The notes below the pieces were generated by a model. It was not told the DNA's origin and did not search any database. It saw only the letters and a program-made list of their open reading frames with translations. The position numbers were made by a program, and so were the translations under genes. This document shows positions 8,931-17,537 of a DNA stretch of 64,000 nucleotides, one piece after another. How positions within the stretch are numbered: position 1 is the first letter of the stretch; each line of letters begins with the position of its first letter. The stretch is taken from positions 62,001 to 126,000 of the forward strand of contig NZ_JAHTMR010000006.1 in assembly GCF_019200975.1 (NCBI RefSeq), read 5' to 3'. The stretch is from Pseudomonas sp. PD9R. GTDB lineage: Bacteria; Pseudomonadota; Gammaproteobacteria; Pseudomonadales; Pseudomonadaceae.

Positions 8931-9391
8931 GGGGCTTTGACGAATTGCAATTGGCCCAGCGCCTGGGTGGTGGGTTGGGTAATCAATTGCGACGGCAGAT
9001 GCAGGATTAACTGGCCGGACTGGCTGGCACGGCCGCGCAGTTCAACGCGGGCACCGGCTGGAAAGGATTCGGGGTTGAAGCGCAGGCGAAACGGCAACAC
9101 TTGATTGGTGCCGATCAGGTTCGAGCTGGCGAGCAATTGCTGCGGGCGATCTTTTTCGTCGATCACCAGCAACGCCAGTTCGACTTCGGCGCCTTCGGGC
9201 ACGCCTTGCAGGGTGCCGCTCAGTTCACGCTGATACGCTGGCAGCGGGCCGAGGTTGGCCGACTCCCGGGCTTTCTTTTGCGCTTCTACTGGCGCGGGGC
9301 CGGGTGTCGGTGGCTGAGGTTTGGGCGCATCGCTGCCGCAGGCCACCAACAGGCTGAAAAGACTGATCAATACGAGCGGTCGTAACGACAT
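8927..9391 (-). CDS. YbaY-family lipoprotein
   Basis: The start is the ATG at 9391 ([20 protein letters not shown]), with GGAG 7 bases upstream; an in-frame ATG at 9415 lacks one. The 154-aa precursor has a lipobox LLVAC at residues 14-18, so Cys18 is lipidated. A Pro-rich linker ([16 protein letters not shown]) follows, then a YscW/YbaY-type beta domain: [20 protein letters not shown] and the conserved PFRLRFNPE. Such proteins are envelope lipoproteins of unclear role, related to type III pilotins. It overlaps the methyltransferase by 4 bp. Confidence 0.8.
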   Translation of the reverse strand: MSLRPLVLISLFSLLVACGSDAPKPQPPTPGPAPVEAQKKARESANLGPLPAYQRELSGTLQGVPEGAEVELALLVIDEKDRPQQLLASSNLIGTNQVLPFRLRFNPESFPAGARVELRGRASQSGQLILHLPSQLITQPTTQALGQLQFVKAP

Positions 9392-9519
9392 TTGCGGCTC
9401 CAGCAAGGTGTCATCCATGGAACAATCGATATATCCCGTCTGTATACCGCAAACCCTATGGCTTGTCTTGCCACCGGGATGCGCTACCATGGCCCTCCCT
9501 TTTTTTGTTGCCTGCCACC

Positions 9520-9984
9520 ATGCACTGTCCCTTCTGCGGTGCCAACGACACCAAGGTCATCGACTCGCGTCTGGTCGCCGAGGGCGAACAGGTGCGCCGC
9601 CGGCGTGAATGCCTGGCCTGCGGCGAGCGTTTCACGACGTTCGAGACCGCTGAACTGGTGTTGCCGCGCCTGATCAAAACCGATGGCAGTCGCCAGCCGT
9701 TCGACGAAGAAAAACTTCGCGCCGGCATGCAGCGTGCGCTGGAGAAGCGCCCGGTGAGTGTCGAGCGCCTCGAATCGTCGCTGGTGCACATCAAGCACAA
9801 ACTGCGCGCCACCGGCGAACGCGAGGTCAAATCCCTCGTGGTCGGTGAACTGGTGATGGCCGAGCTGCAAAAGCTCGACGAAGTCGCCTACATCCGCTTC
9901 GCTTCGGTGTATCGCCGCTTCCAGGACCTCAACGAGTTCCGCGAAGAGATCGATCGCCTGGCCCGTGAGCCGGTGAAAGAATGA
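9520..9984 (+). CDS. nrdR: NrdR, repressor of ribonucleotide reductase genes
   Basis: The start is the ATG at 9520, giving the standard N-terminus [18 protein letters not shown] and a 154-aa protein. The zinc ribbon uses CPFC (residues 3-6) and CLAC (about 31-34); the ATP-cone follows from about residue 49 ([18 protein letters not shown]) with [11 protein letters not shown] near the end. NrdR senses ATP/dATP and represses nrd operons at NrdR boxes elsewhere in the genome. It leads the rib cluster and overlaps ribD by 4 bp (ATGA). Confidence 0.97.
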   Translation: MHCPFCGANDTKVIDSRLVAEGEQVRRRRECLACGERFTTFETAELVLPRLIKTDGSRQPFDEEKLRAGMQRALEKRPVSVERLESSLVHIKHKLRATGEREVKSLVVGELVMAELQKLDEVAYIRFASVYRRFQDLNEFREEIDRLAREPVKE

Positions 9985-11114
9985 CCACATCCGCAGAACA
10001 AGCCATCCTCGATGCCCATTACATGGCCCGCGCGCTGGAACTGGCGCGCAAAGGTCATTACACCACGCACCCCAACCCGCGAGTCGGTTGCGTGGTCGTG
10101 CGTGACGGGCAGATTGTCGGCGAGGGCTGGCATGAGCGCGCTGGCGAACCCCACGCCGAAGTCCACGCCTTACGCGCCGCTGGCGACAAGGCCCGCGGCG
10201 CAACCGCCTATGTCACTCTCGAACCTTGCAGCCACCACGGCCGTACGCCGCCCTGCGCCGATGCACTGGTGAATGCCGGTGTGGCGCGGGTGGTCGCGGC
10301 GATGCAGGATCCGAACCCGGAAGTCGCCGGTCGCGGTCTGCAACGCCTGCAACAGGCTGGCATCGCCACCGAAAGCGGTGTGCTGGAAGGCGAGGCGCGC
10401 AAGCTCAATCAAGGCTTTTTGAAACGTATGGAACACGGCTTGCCGTTCGTGCGGGTCAAGTTGGCCATGAGTCTCGACGGTCGTACGGCGATGGAAAGCG
10501 GCGAAAGCCAATGGATCACCGGCCCGGCGGCGCGTTCGGCAGTGCAACGCCTGCGTGCCCAGGCCAGTGTGGTACTGACTGGCGCCGACACGGTGCTGGC
10601 GGACAACGCCCGTTTGACCGTACGTGCCGATGAGCTGGGTCTGGACGCGGAACAAACCGCGCTGGCCATGAGCCGTACACCGCTTCGCGTGCTGGTCGAC
10701 GGTCGTCTTCGCGTGCCGTTGGATGCAGCGTTCTTCAAGGCTGGCCCGGCGCTGGTTGCCACTTGTGTTGCGGTGGAAGAGCAATACGCCAATGGCCCTG
10801 AATGCCTGATCGTGCCTGGCTATGACGGTCAGGTTGATTTGCGCCAGTTGCTGGTGGCACTCGCGGCTCGCGGGGTCAATGAAGTGTTGGTCGAGGCAGG
10901 TCCGCGCCTGGCGGGGGCGTTTGCCCAGCAAGGTCTGGTGGATGAGTTTCAGATCTTCATCGCCGGCAAGTTCCTCGGCTCCTCGGCGCGGCCGCTGCTG
11001 GACTGGCCGCTCGCGCAAATGAAGGATGCACCCGAGCTTAAAATCACCGAAATTCGTGCGGTTGGCGATGACTGGCGAGTCATCGCCATTCCTGTGCCAG
11101 CAGCGAGCGTATAA
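9981..11114 (+). CDS. ribD: RibD, bifunctional pyrimidine deaminase/reductase
   Basis: The 377-aa enzyme carries out the second and third steps of riboflavin synthesis in the cytosol. The N-terminal deaminase (residues 1-150) shows [11 protein letters not shown] and the zinc ligands in [10 protein letters not shown]. The C-terminal reductase begins at [17 protein letters not shown] and includes GESQWITG and [16 protein letters not shown]. Both halves are complete, so the gene is functional as far as can be seen. It overlaps nrdR by 4 bp and is followed after 46 bp by ribE. Confidence 0.97.
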   Translation: MTTSAEQAILDAHYMARALELARKGHYTTHPNPRVGCVVVRDGQIVGEGWHERAGEPHAEVHALRAAGDKARGATAYVTLEPCSHHGRTPPCADALVNAGVARVVAAMQDPNPEVAGRGLQRLQQAGIATESGVLEGEARKLNQGFLKRMEHGLPFVRVKLAMSLDGRTAMESGESQWITGPAARSAVQRLRAQASVVLTGADTVLADNARLTVRADELGLDAEQTALAMSRTPLRVLVDGRLRVPLDAAFFKAGPALVATCVAVEEQYANGPECLIVPGYDGQVDLRQLLVALAARGVNEVLVEAGPRLAGAFAQQGLVDEFQIFIAGKFLGSSARPLLDWPLAQMKDAPELKITEIRAVGDDWRVIAIPVPAASV

Positions 11115-11160
11115 TTCCCGGGCTGCGCCACGCGACAGCCCTGTTCTCGAGGAGGACTCC

Positions 11161-11823
11161 ATGTTTACCGGCATCATCGAATCCATCGGCAGTATTCGTG
11201 CATTGACCCCAAAGGGCGGAGATGTGCGGGTTCACGTAGAAACCGGCAAGCTCGATTTGAGCGACGTCAAACTGGGCGACAGCATCGCGGTCAACGGCGT
11301 GTGCCTGACCGCCGTTGAACTGCCGGGCAATGGCTTTGCCGCCGACGTCAGCCGCGAAACCCTCGACTGCACCGCCATGAACGACCTGAAAAGTGGCAGC
11401 CCGGTCAACCTGGAAAAAGCCCTGACCCCGACCACTCGCCTCGGCGGACATCTGGTCAGCGGTCACGTCGATGGCGTGGGCGAAGTGGTTGCCCGTACCG
11501 AGAATGCGCGTGCCGTGGAATTCCGCATCCGCGCGCCGAAAGAACTGGCCAAGTACATCGCCCACAAAGGCTCGATCACCGTCGACGGCACCAGCCTGAC
11601 CGTGAACGCGGTCGATGGCGCCGAATTCCTGCTGACGATCATTCCGCACACCCTTAGCGAAACCATCATGGCTTCTTATCAGCCAGGTCGCCGGGTGAAT
11701 CTGGAAGTGGATTTGCTGGCCCGTTACCTGGAGCGCCTGTTGCTGGGCGACAAGGCCGCAGAGCCAACCTCCAGTAACATCACCGAAAGCTTTCTGGCCC
11801 AAAACGGCTACCTCAAATCCTGA
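11161..11823 (+). CDS. ribE: RibE, riboflavin synthase alpha chain
   Basis: The start is the ATG at 11161 (MFTGIIESIGSIRAL), preceded by GAGGAGGA; the frame extends back into ribD without meaning. The 220-aa protein has the two lumazine-binding repeats of riboflavin synthase: MFTGIIESIG...GVCLTAVEL...LGGHLVSGHVDGVGEV, then FRIRAPKELAKYIAHKGSI...GTSLTVNAV. It converts two dimethylribityllumazine molecules into riboflavin. Its partner RibH is two genes downstream. The symbol is ribC in some Pseudomonas annotations. Confidence 0.96.
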   Translation: MFTGIIESIGSIRALTPKGGDVRVHVETGKLDLSDVKLGDSIAVNGVCLTAVELPGNGFAADVSRETLDCTAMNDLKSGSPVNLEKALTPTTRLGGHLVSGHVDGVGEVVARTENARAVEFRIRAPKELAKYIAHKGSITVDGTSLTVNAVDGAEFLLTIIPHTLSETIMASYQPGRRVNLEVDLLARYLERLLLGDKAAEPTSSNITESFLAQNGYLKS

Positions 11824-11854
11824 AGCTCAAATTTCGAAAGAAGGGGGGTGCCTT

Positions 11855-12946
11855 GTGGCGCTCAATAGCATCGAAGAACTGGTTGAAGATATCCGCCAAG
11901 GCAAGATGGTCATCCTCATGGATGACGAAGACCGCGAGAACGAAGGCGACCTGATCATGGCCGCCGAGTGCTGCAAGCCCGAGCACATCAACTTCATGGC
12001 CAAGCACGCCCGTGGCCTGATCTGCATGCCGATGAGCCGCGAGCGCTGCGAACTGCTCAAGCTGCCATTGATGGCTCCGCGCAACGGTTCCGGTTTCGGC
12101 ACCAAGTTCACCGTGTCCATCGAAGCGGCCACCGGTGTGACCACCGGCATCTCCGCCGCCGACCGCGCGCGCACCGTGCAAGCAGCCGCCGCGAAAGACG
12201 CCAAGGCTGAAGACATTGTCAGCCCCGGTCACATCTTCCCGCTGATGGCCCAGGCCGGTGGCACCCTGGCTCGCGCCGGCCACACCGAAGCCGCCTGCGA
12301 CCTGGCGCGCATGGCCGGTTTCGAGCCGAGCGGCGTGATCTGCGAAGTGATGAACGACGACGGCACCATGTCCCGTCGCGCAGAACTGGAAGCCTTTGCC
12401 GCCGAACACGGCATCAAGATCGGCACCATCGCCGACCTGATTCACTACCGGATGATCCACGAACGTACCGTTCAGCGGATTGCCGAACAGCCGCTGGACA
12501 GCGAACTGGGCCAATTCAACCTGGTGACCTATCGTGATTCCGTGGAAGGCGACGTGCACATGGCGCTGACGCTGGGCAACGTGTGTGCCGAAGAACCGAC
12601 CCTGGTTCGCGTGCATAACATGGACCCGCTGCGCGACCTGCTGATGGTCAAGCAACCGGGCCGCTGGAGCCTGCGTGCCGCCATGGCTGCGGTCGCCGAG
12701 GCTGGCAGTGGCGTGGTGCTGTTGCTCGGTCATCCGCTCGATGGCGACGTGTTGCTGGCGCACATCCGTGAAACCGCCGATCACGCGGCCGTGAAAAAAC
12801 CGACCACTTACAGCACGGTCGGTGCCGGTTCGCAGATCCTGCGTGACCTCGGCGTGCGCAAAATGCGTTTGATGAGCGCACCGATGAAATTTAATGCGAT
12901 ATCCGGTTTCGATCTGGAAGTTGTAGAATACGTGCCCTCCGAATAA
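11855..12946 (+). CDS. ribBA: RibBA-type 3,4-dihydroxybutanone-phosphate synthase with degenerate GTP cyclohydrolase II domain
   Basis: Translation starts at a GTG at 11855 with a GAAGGGGGG ribosome site. The 363-aa protein has an intact RibB half (residues 1-200): DDEDRENEGDLIMAAE, CMPMSRERC, HIFPLMAQAGG. The second half follows the GTP cyclohydrolase II fold (FNLVTYRDSVEGDVHMALTL) but lacks its zinc cysteines: where the separate ribA has [10 protein letters not shown] and QRCDCGSQL, this protein has RVHNMDPLRD and KQPGRWSLRA. It therefore probably supplies only the RibB reaction, with RibA at 16504 doing the other. Confidence 0.93.
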   Translation: MALNSIEELVEDIRQGKMVILMDDEDRENEGDLIMAAECCKPEHINFMAKHARGLICMPMSRERCELLKLPLMAPRNGSGFGTKFTVSIEAATGVTTGISAADRARTVQAAAAKDAKAEDIVSPGHIFPLMAQAGGTLARAGHTEAACDLARMAGFEPSGVICEVMNDDGTMSRRAELEAFAAEHGIKIGTIADLIHYRMIHERTVQRIAEQPLDSELGQFNLVTYRDSVEGDVHMALTLGNVCAEEPTLVRVHNMDPLRDLLMVKQPGRWSLRAAMAAVAEAGSGVVLLLGHPLDGDVLLAHIRETADHAAVKKPTTYSTVGAGSQILRDLGVRKMRLMSAPMKFNAISGFDLEVVEYVPSE

Positions 12947-12992
12947 TGACCGGTTGTTTCCGGTCCTGAATTCGCGGCAAATAAATCACTGA

Positions 12993-13015
12993 GGGACGCG
13001 TAGAAGACGCGTCCC
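12993..13015 (+). promoter_or_regulatory. Stem-loop in the ribBA-ribH gap
   Basis: GGGACGCGT (12993-13001) pairs perfectly with ACGCGTCCC (13007-13015) around AGAAG. There is no clean T-run after it (GGCTCTTTAAGAG follows), so it is more likely an RNA-processing or attenuation hairpin than a full terminator. It stands 22 bases before the ribH ATG. Confidence 0.4.
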
Positions 13016-13037
13016 GGCTCTTTAAGAGATCTGACGA

Positions 13038-13514
13038 ATGACCCTGAAGACCATCGAAGGTACCTTCATCGCCCCTAAAGGCCGCTACGCTTTGGTAGTA
13101 GGCCGTTTCAACAGCTTCGTTGTTGAAAGCCTGGTCAGCGGTGCAGTTGATGCCCTGGTTCGCCATGGCGTGAGCGAAAGCGACATCACCATTATCCGCG
13201 CGCCTGGCGCCTTCGAAATTCCGCTGGTTGCGCAGAAAGTCGCTCAGAAAGGCGAGTTCGCGGCAATCATCGCCCTGGGCGCAGTCATTCGTGGCGGTAC
13301 TCCGCACTTCGAATACGTGGCGGGCGAATGCACCAAGGGCCTGGCCCAGGTGTCCATGGAGTTCGGCGTTCCGGTCGCTTTCGGCGTCCTGACCGTTGAC
13401 TCCATCGAGCAAGCCATTGAACGTTCCGGCACCAAGGCCGGTAACAAAGGTGCTGAAGCTGCCCTGTCCGCTCTGGAAATGGTCAGCCTGCTGGCGCAGT
13501 TGGAGGCCAAGTGA
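13038..13514 (+). CDS. ribH: RibH, 6,7-dimethyl-8-ribityllumazine synthase
   Basis: The 158-aa protein is the normal size for lumazine synthase. It has the family hallmarks [21 protein letters not shown] near the N-terminus, [14 protein letters not shown], the phosphate-binding [16 protein letters not shown] (about residues 81-96) and [19 protein letters not shown]. It joins the RibBA and RibD products to make the substrate of RibE and forms hollow oligomers in the cytosol. The downstream nusB starts with a GTG inside its stop. Confidence 0.97.
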   Translation: MTLKTIEGTFIAPKGRYALVVGRFNSFVVESLVSGAVDALVRHGVSESDITIIRAPGAFEIPLVAQKVAQKGEFAAIIALGAVIRGGTPHFEYVAGECTKGLAQVSMEFGVPVAFGVLTVDSIEQAIERSGTKAGNKGAEAALSALEMVSLLAQLEAK

Positions 13515-14011
13515 TTAGCGACGAAAGCGATCGTTTCAACCCGCGCGATCCAAAGCCTGCGGATGCCGGCAAGCCATCGAAAAGCGTCAAGCGTCGTGAG
13601 GCTCGTCAGCTCGCGACTCAGGCACTGTACCAATGGCACATGGCCAAGCAGTCACTGAACGAGATCGAAGCGCAGTTCCGGGTCGATAACGATTTCAGCG
13701 ATGTCGATGGCGCCTACTTCCGCGAAATCCTCCACGGGGTTCCGCAGTTCAAGACCGAAATCGACACCGCGCTCAAGCCTTGCCTGGACTTGACCATCGA
13801 AGAGCTGGATCCGGTTGAACTGGCGGTTCTGCGCCTGTCCACCTGGGAACTGCTCAAGCGCGTCGACGTGCCATACCGCGTTGTGATCAACGAAGGTATC
13901 GAATTGGCCAAGGTCTTCGGTTCCACCGACGGCCACAAGTTCGTCAACGGTGTGCTCGACAAGCTGGCCCCGCGTCTGCGTGAAGCTGAAGTAAAGGCGT
14001 TCAAGCGCTGA
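13511..14011 (+). CDS. nusB: NusB, transcription antitermination factor
   Basis: Translation starts at the GTG at 13511, overlapping the ribH stop (GTGA). The 166-aa all-helical protein shows the NusB signatures [45 protein letters not shown] and the conserved [15 protein letters not shown] with [19 protein letters not shown]. With NusE it binds boxA RNA and keeps rRNA transcription going. The ribH-nusB-thiL-pgpA order is conserved in pseudomonads. Confidence 0.97.
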   Translation: MISDESDRFNPRDPKPADAGKPSKSVKRREARQLATQALYQWHMAKQSLNEIEAQFRVDNDFSDVDGAYFREILHGVPQFKTEIDTALKPCLDLTIEELDPVELAVLRLSTWELLKRVDVPYRVVINEGIELAKVFGSTDGHKFVNGVLDKLAPRLREAEVKAFKR

Positions 14012-14034
14012 TTTGCGCTTGAACTGCCATTGCC

Positions 14035-15000
14035 ATGGGCGAGTTTGAGCTGATCCGCAATTTCTTCGCCGCCGCGCCTTGTGCGCAGGGCGGCGAAGGC
14101 GTTGCTCTCGGAATCGGTGACGACTGTGCCTTGCTGACTGTTCCCCCCAGGGAACAGTTGGCGATTTCCACCGACACGCTCGTGGCCGGTGTGCACTTCG
14201 CAGATCCTTGCGACCCCTTTCTGCTCGGTCAGCGCTCGCTGGCCGTTGCGGTCAGCGACCTGGCTGCCATGGGCGCCACCCCTGTTGCCTTTACCCTTGC
14301 CCTGACCTTGCCGACGGTAACCGCCGATTGGCTGGATGCCTACGCCCGTGGGTTGAACCTGATGGCGCAACGCTGCGGCGTGGCTTTGGTGGGGGGCGAT
14401 ACCACTCGTGGGCCGTTGAGCCTGACCATGACGGTGTTCGGTCGTGTGCCGTCCGGCAAAGCACTGACCCGCAGCGGCGCACAGCCCGGCGACTTGCTGT
14501 GTGTTGGCGGCGAGTTGGGTAGTGCCGCCGGAGCCTTGCCGTTAGTGCTTGGCCAGCGCACCGCCGAGGCGGACATCGCCGACCCGCTGCTGGCGCATTA
14601 CTGGTCGCCACAACCACAGCTTGGTTTGGGGCAGGCGTTGCGTGGCAAGGCAACGTCGGCGCTGGACATCTCCGACGGCTTGCTCGCTGACTGTGGGCAC
14701 ATCGCCCTGGCGTCGCAGGTCGGCCTTGAGGTCGAGCTCGACCGTTTGCCGCTGTCCAAGGCGTTGGTCGCGTTTCTCGGCCAGTCAGGCGCAGAACATG
14801 CTGGCCTGAGCGGTGGTGACGATTACGTGCTGGCCTTCACCTTGCCGTCCACTGAGTTACCGTCATTGCTGGCCGATGGCTGGCCGATTCATGTGGTCGG
14901 GCGCGTCGTGAGCGGGAAGGGCGTCACACTGCTGGACGCCGCTGGACAAGACATCACCCCGCAAACCCGGGGTTATCAACATTTTCGGGAGACACCGTGA
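14035..15000 (+). CDS. thiL: ThiL, thiamine-monophosphate kinase
   Basis: This 321-aa enzyme phosphorylates thiamine monophosphate to the diphosphate cofactor. It begins MGEFELIRNFFAAAP, the standard opening, and has the metal and nucleotide sites GIGDDCALL (residues 30-38), STDTLVAGVHF, SLAVAVSDLAAMGATP, LVGGDTTRG, DISDGLLADCGHIA and SGGDDYVLAFTLP. Length and motifs are complete. It overlaps pgpA by 4 bp. Confidence 0.96.
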   Translation: MGEFELIRNFFAAAPCAQGGEGVALGIGDDCALLTVPPREQLAISTDTLVAGVHFADPCDPFLLGQRSLAVAVSDLAAMGATPVAFTLALTLPTVTADWLDAYARGLNLMAQRCGVALVGGDTTRGPLSLTMTVFGRVPSGKALTRSGAQPGDLLCVGGELGSAAGALPLVLGQRTAEADIADPLLAHYWSPQPQLGLGQALRGKATSALDISDGLLADCGHIALASQVGLEVELDRLPLSKALVAFLGQSGAEHAGLSGGDDYVLAFTLPSTELPSLLADGWPIHVVGRVVSGKGVTLLDAAGQDITPQTRGYQHFRETP

Positions 15001-15500
15001 CAGACCATCCCAAGCAAACCCCGGCGGAATTCGTACCGCCGTCGGTCTGGCGCAATCCATGGCATTTCCTCGCGTTCGGCTTCGGCTCGGGCACCTTGCC
15101 AAAGGCGCCCGGCACCTGGGGGTCGTTAGTTGCGCTACCCTTTATTCCGTTATGGCAGATGTTGCCCGATTGGGGCTACTGGCTGATGTTGGGCGCCACC
15201 ATGCTGTTCGGCTTCTGGCTGTGCGGCAAAGTGGCCGATGATTTACGTGTGCACGACCACGAAGGCATCGTCTGGGATGAAATGGTCGGGATGTGGATCA
15301 CCCTGTGGCTGGTGCCGGAAGGCTGGCAGTGGTTGCTGGTGGGTTTCCTGATGTTCCGCTTCTTCGATATTCTCAAGCCGTGGCCGATTCGCTGGATCGA
15401 CCGGCACGTGCATGGTGGCGTCGGGATCATGCTCGACGACGTATTGGCCGGGGTGTTTGCGTGGTTGGCAATGCAAGGGCTGGTAAGGATCTTCGCCTAA
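14997..15500 (+). CDS. pgpA: PgpA, phosphatidylglycerophosphatase A
   Basis: Translation starts at a GTG (14997) overlapping the thiL stop. The 167-aa membrane enzyme removes phosphate from phosphatidylglycerol phosphate. Visible landmarks are FGSGTLPKAPGTWGSLVALP near residues 27-46, the acidic motif HDHEGIVWDEMVGMW (about 86-100) and FDILKPWPIRWIDR. It has several hydrophobic segments, including LMLGATMLFGFWLCG and WQWLLVGFLMFRFF. It is the last gene of the overlapping rib-nusB-thiL run. Confidence 0.95.
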   Translation: MTDHPKQTPAEFVPPSVWRNPWHFLAFGFGSGTLPKAPGTWGSLVALPFIPLWQMLPDWGYWLMLGATMLFGFWLCGKVADDLRVHDHEGIVWDEMVGMWITLWLVPEGWQWLLVGFLMFRFFDILKPWPIRWIDRHVHGGVGIMLDDVLAGVFAWLAMQGLVRIFA

Positions 15501-15523
15501 AGGATTAAACGGGAGAACTAAGG

Positions 15524-16261
15524 ATGGCTCTACGCGGTTTGATGGTGATGGTGTTCACCTTGTTTTGTTCGCTCGCGCAGGCGGAGGACGCCGCGACGCT
15601 GCCGTCTGTTATTCACCTGGCCAGCGAAGACTGGGAAGACTACACCGCTGCCGATGGCCATGGGCTGGGTTGGGATGTGTTAAGGCAGGTCTTCGAACCG
15701 GCGGGTGTCAAGCTCGACATCCGCACCGAGCCTTATCTGCGTTCCTTGGGCCTCGCGGAGCGCAGCGAAGTGGATGCATGTGTTGGCTCCTATCGTGATG
15801 AGTCCGGCGATGTGCTCTATCCACACTGGAACTTCGACACCGATCACATCTATGCCTTGGGGCTGGCCAGCAGTCCGGTGCCGACCCCGGAAACTTTGGG
15901 GAATTATCGACTGGCCTGGGTACGTGGCTATGACTACCAGGATTACTTGCCCAATGTGCGCCACTACGACGAGGTGATCCGCCGTACCGGGATCGTGTCG
16001 ATGCTCACCCACAATCGCGCCGACTTCTACATCGATGCACTGACCGAAGTCGATTACGTCCTCAATCGGGCCAAGGACTCGTCCCAGTTCCGCAAGACAC
16101 ATATCGCGGAACTGCCGCTGTATCTGTGCTTTGCCAAGACTCCACAGGCCCGCACGCTGATGGCGTTGTTCGACCAGCGCATGGAAGAACTGGTGAAAAG
16201 CGGAGAGCTCAAACCGATCTTCGAACGCTGGAAACAGCCGTACCCGTTTGATTCGGATTGA
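15524..16261 (+). CDS. Periplasmic solute-binding protein, SBP_bac_3 type
   Basis: The 245-aa precursor begins with a signal peptide (MALRGLMVMVFTLFCSLAQA, cut before EDAAT). The mature part resembles family 3 amino-acid-binding proteins: IHLASEDWEDYTAADGHGLG at the ligand cleft, LGWDVLRQVFEPAGVKLDI, the mid-domain VDACVGSYRDESG and a C-terminal LKPIFERWKQPYPF. No permease or ATPase gene is nearby, so it may serve a distant transporter or a sensory role; such orphan SBPs are common in Pseudomonas. The ligand is unknown. Confidence 0.8.
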   Translation: MALRGLMVMVFTLFCSLAQAEDAATLPSVIHLASEDWEDYTAADGHGLGWDVLRQVFEPAGVKLDIRTEPYLRSLGLAERSEVDACVGSYRDESGDVLYPHWNFDTDHIYALGLASSPVPTPETLGNYRLAWVRGYDYQDYLPNVRHYDEVIRRTGIVSMLTHNRADFYIDALTEVDYVLNRAKDSSQFRKTHIAELPLYLCFAKTPQARTLMALFDQRMEELVKSGELKPIFERWKQPYPFDSD

Positions 16262-16271
16262 AAACGGTCAA

Positions 16272-16371
16272 TGTAGGAGCTGCCGGAGGCTCGGGCCGCG
16301 TTCGGACGATCTTTTGATCTTGTCTTTTTAAAAAACAAAATCAAAAGATCGCAGCCTGCGGCAGCTCCTAC
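16272..16371. repeat. REP-type repeat with a rearranged left arm
   Basis: The right arm (16341-16371, AAAAGATCGCAGCCTGCGGC and on) is canonical. The left arm starts GTAGGAGCTGCCGGAGGCT but then carries CGGGCCGCGTTCGGAC in place of the usual GC before GATCTTTTGAT. The element lies between the binding-protein gene and ribA. Confidence 0.85.
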
Positions 16372-16503
16372 ACAAGTCGATTGCACCCAGACATCAAACT
16401 TTTTGATTGTTATGGCCGATAATTCAGCCTAAGCGTCGTCCGGAACCTGCTGTTACAATGCCGGCCTGCGAATCTTCAGACTCTTTAGATCAGGAGCACA
16501 CCG

Positions 16504-17121
16504 GTGCCTGTCGTTTTTGTCGCCGCTTCCAAGCTGCCAACGCCTTTTGCGCAATTCACCATGCACGGCTTTCTCGACGAAGCCACCGGCCTCGAGCACG
16601 TTGTGCTGAGCCTGGGTGAGATCGCCGACGGTGCCCCGGTACTCGGCCGTTTGCACTCCGAATGCCTGACCGGCGATGCCTTGTTCAGCCAGCGTTGCGA
16701 CTGCGGCTCGCAACTGGAGGCCGCGCTGCAGGCCATCGCTCGTGAAGGGCGTGGCGTATTGCTGTACTTGCGTCAGGAAGGTCGTGGTATCGGCCTGCTG
16801 AACAAGATCCGCGCCTATGAGTTGCAGGACGGCGGTGCCGACACCGTTGAAGCCAACGAGCGTCTGGGCTTTGCCGCCGACCAGCGTGACTACGCCATGT
16901 GCCTGCCGATGCTGGAGCACCTGGGTGTGAAATCCCTGCGCCTGATGACCAACAACCCGCGCAAGGTCAAAGCCCTGACCGACATGGCTATCGTGGTTGC
17001 CGAGCGCGTGCCGCTGCACACCGGTCACAACCCGCACAACAAGCTGTACCTGGCGACCAAGGCCAGCAAGCTCGACCACATGATGGGCAACGAACATCAG
17101 GGCGAGGCAGACCGGGCGTGA
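16504..17121 (+). CDS. ribA: RibA, GTP cyclohydrolase II
   Basis: The GTG at 16504 is taken as start because AGGAG stands 7-11 bases upstream and the N-terminus [18 protein letters not shown] fits the family. The 205-aa enzyme opens the GTP ring, the first step of riboflavin synthesis. It keeps the three zinc cysteines, in SECLTGD and SQRCDCGSQ (about residues 53-70), as well as [15 protein letters not shown] and [15 protein letters not shown]. It is thus the likely true cyclohydrolase of the cell, in contrast to the decayed domain of RibBA. It overlaps the next gene. Confidence 0.97.
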   Translation: MPVVFVAASKLPTPFAQFTMHGFLDEATGLEHVVLSLGEIADGAPVLGRLHSECLTGDALFSQRCDCGSQLEAALQAIAREGRGVLLYLRQEGRGIGLLNKIRAYELQDGGADTVEANERLGFAADQRDYAMCLPMLEHLGVKSLRLMTNNPRKVKALTDMAIVVAERVPLHTGHNPHNKLYLATKASKLDHMMGNEHQGEADRA

Positions 17122-17537
17122 CGCGCGGTCAGGTGCGGCGGCGACTGTCCGTCAGTTGGTGGCAATACCTGGCGCTGGCCTTGTTGCCGCTGTTTGTGAT
17201 CAATGGCGTGTTCGGACAGAGCGAGGCGATCTTGCCAGTGCTGGCGATGCCGTTGTTCATCGCCGGTGTCGCTTCGATGTTTGTCAGCCTGAAGTTCTTT
17301 GGCGGCTACAAACACGCATTGATTGCCACCCAAAAAGCCCTCGACACCCCAGAAGAACCCGCCGCGTGGATCAGCCTCGCTGCCAAGCGCCGTGCGGCCT
17401 TCCTCGCGGCCGGCTTGCCCGCTTGGATCGGTGCAGTGGCCGTTTTCGTCGGCCTTGAAGCCGTACCGCTGGTGCTGCTGGCACTGTCGACCACCGTGCT
17501 GTTCTACCTCTACCGTATTCCGCGTCAACTCGGCTGA
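17118..17537 (+). CDS. Small four-helix membrane protein (PA4046-like)
   Basis: The GTG at 17118 overlaps the ribA stop (GTGA) and is in frame with the open region that runs back into ribA. It gives 139 aa. Four hydrophobic stretches are visible: [58 protein letters not shown] and [18 protein letters not shown]. The loop KYHALI-like [18 protein letters not shown] separates the second and third. I know no function. It is sandwiched between ribA and a cobalamin-binding protein gene, with which it overlaps by one base. Confidence 0.75.
   Translation: MTRGQVRRRLSVSWWQYLALALLPLFVINGVFGQSEAILPVLAMPLFIAGVASMFVSLKFFGGYKHALIATQKALDTPEEPAAWISLAAKRRAAFLAAGLPAWIGAVAVFVGLEAVPLVLLALSTTVLFYLYRIPRQLG

Noticed and set aside
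11115..11160. FMN riboswitch before ribE
   Set aside because: The gap is only 46 bases and has no GGGGCGAAAUUCCC-like core. The gaps before ribBA, ribH and ribA also show none.
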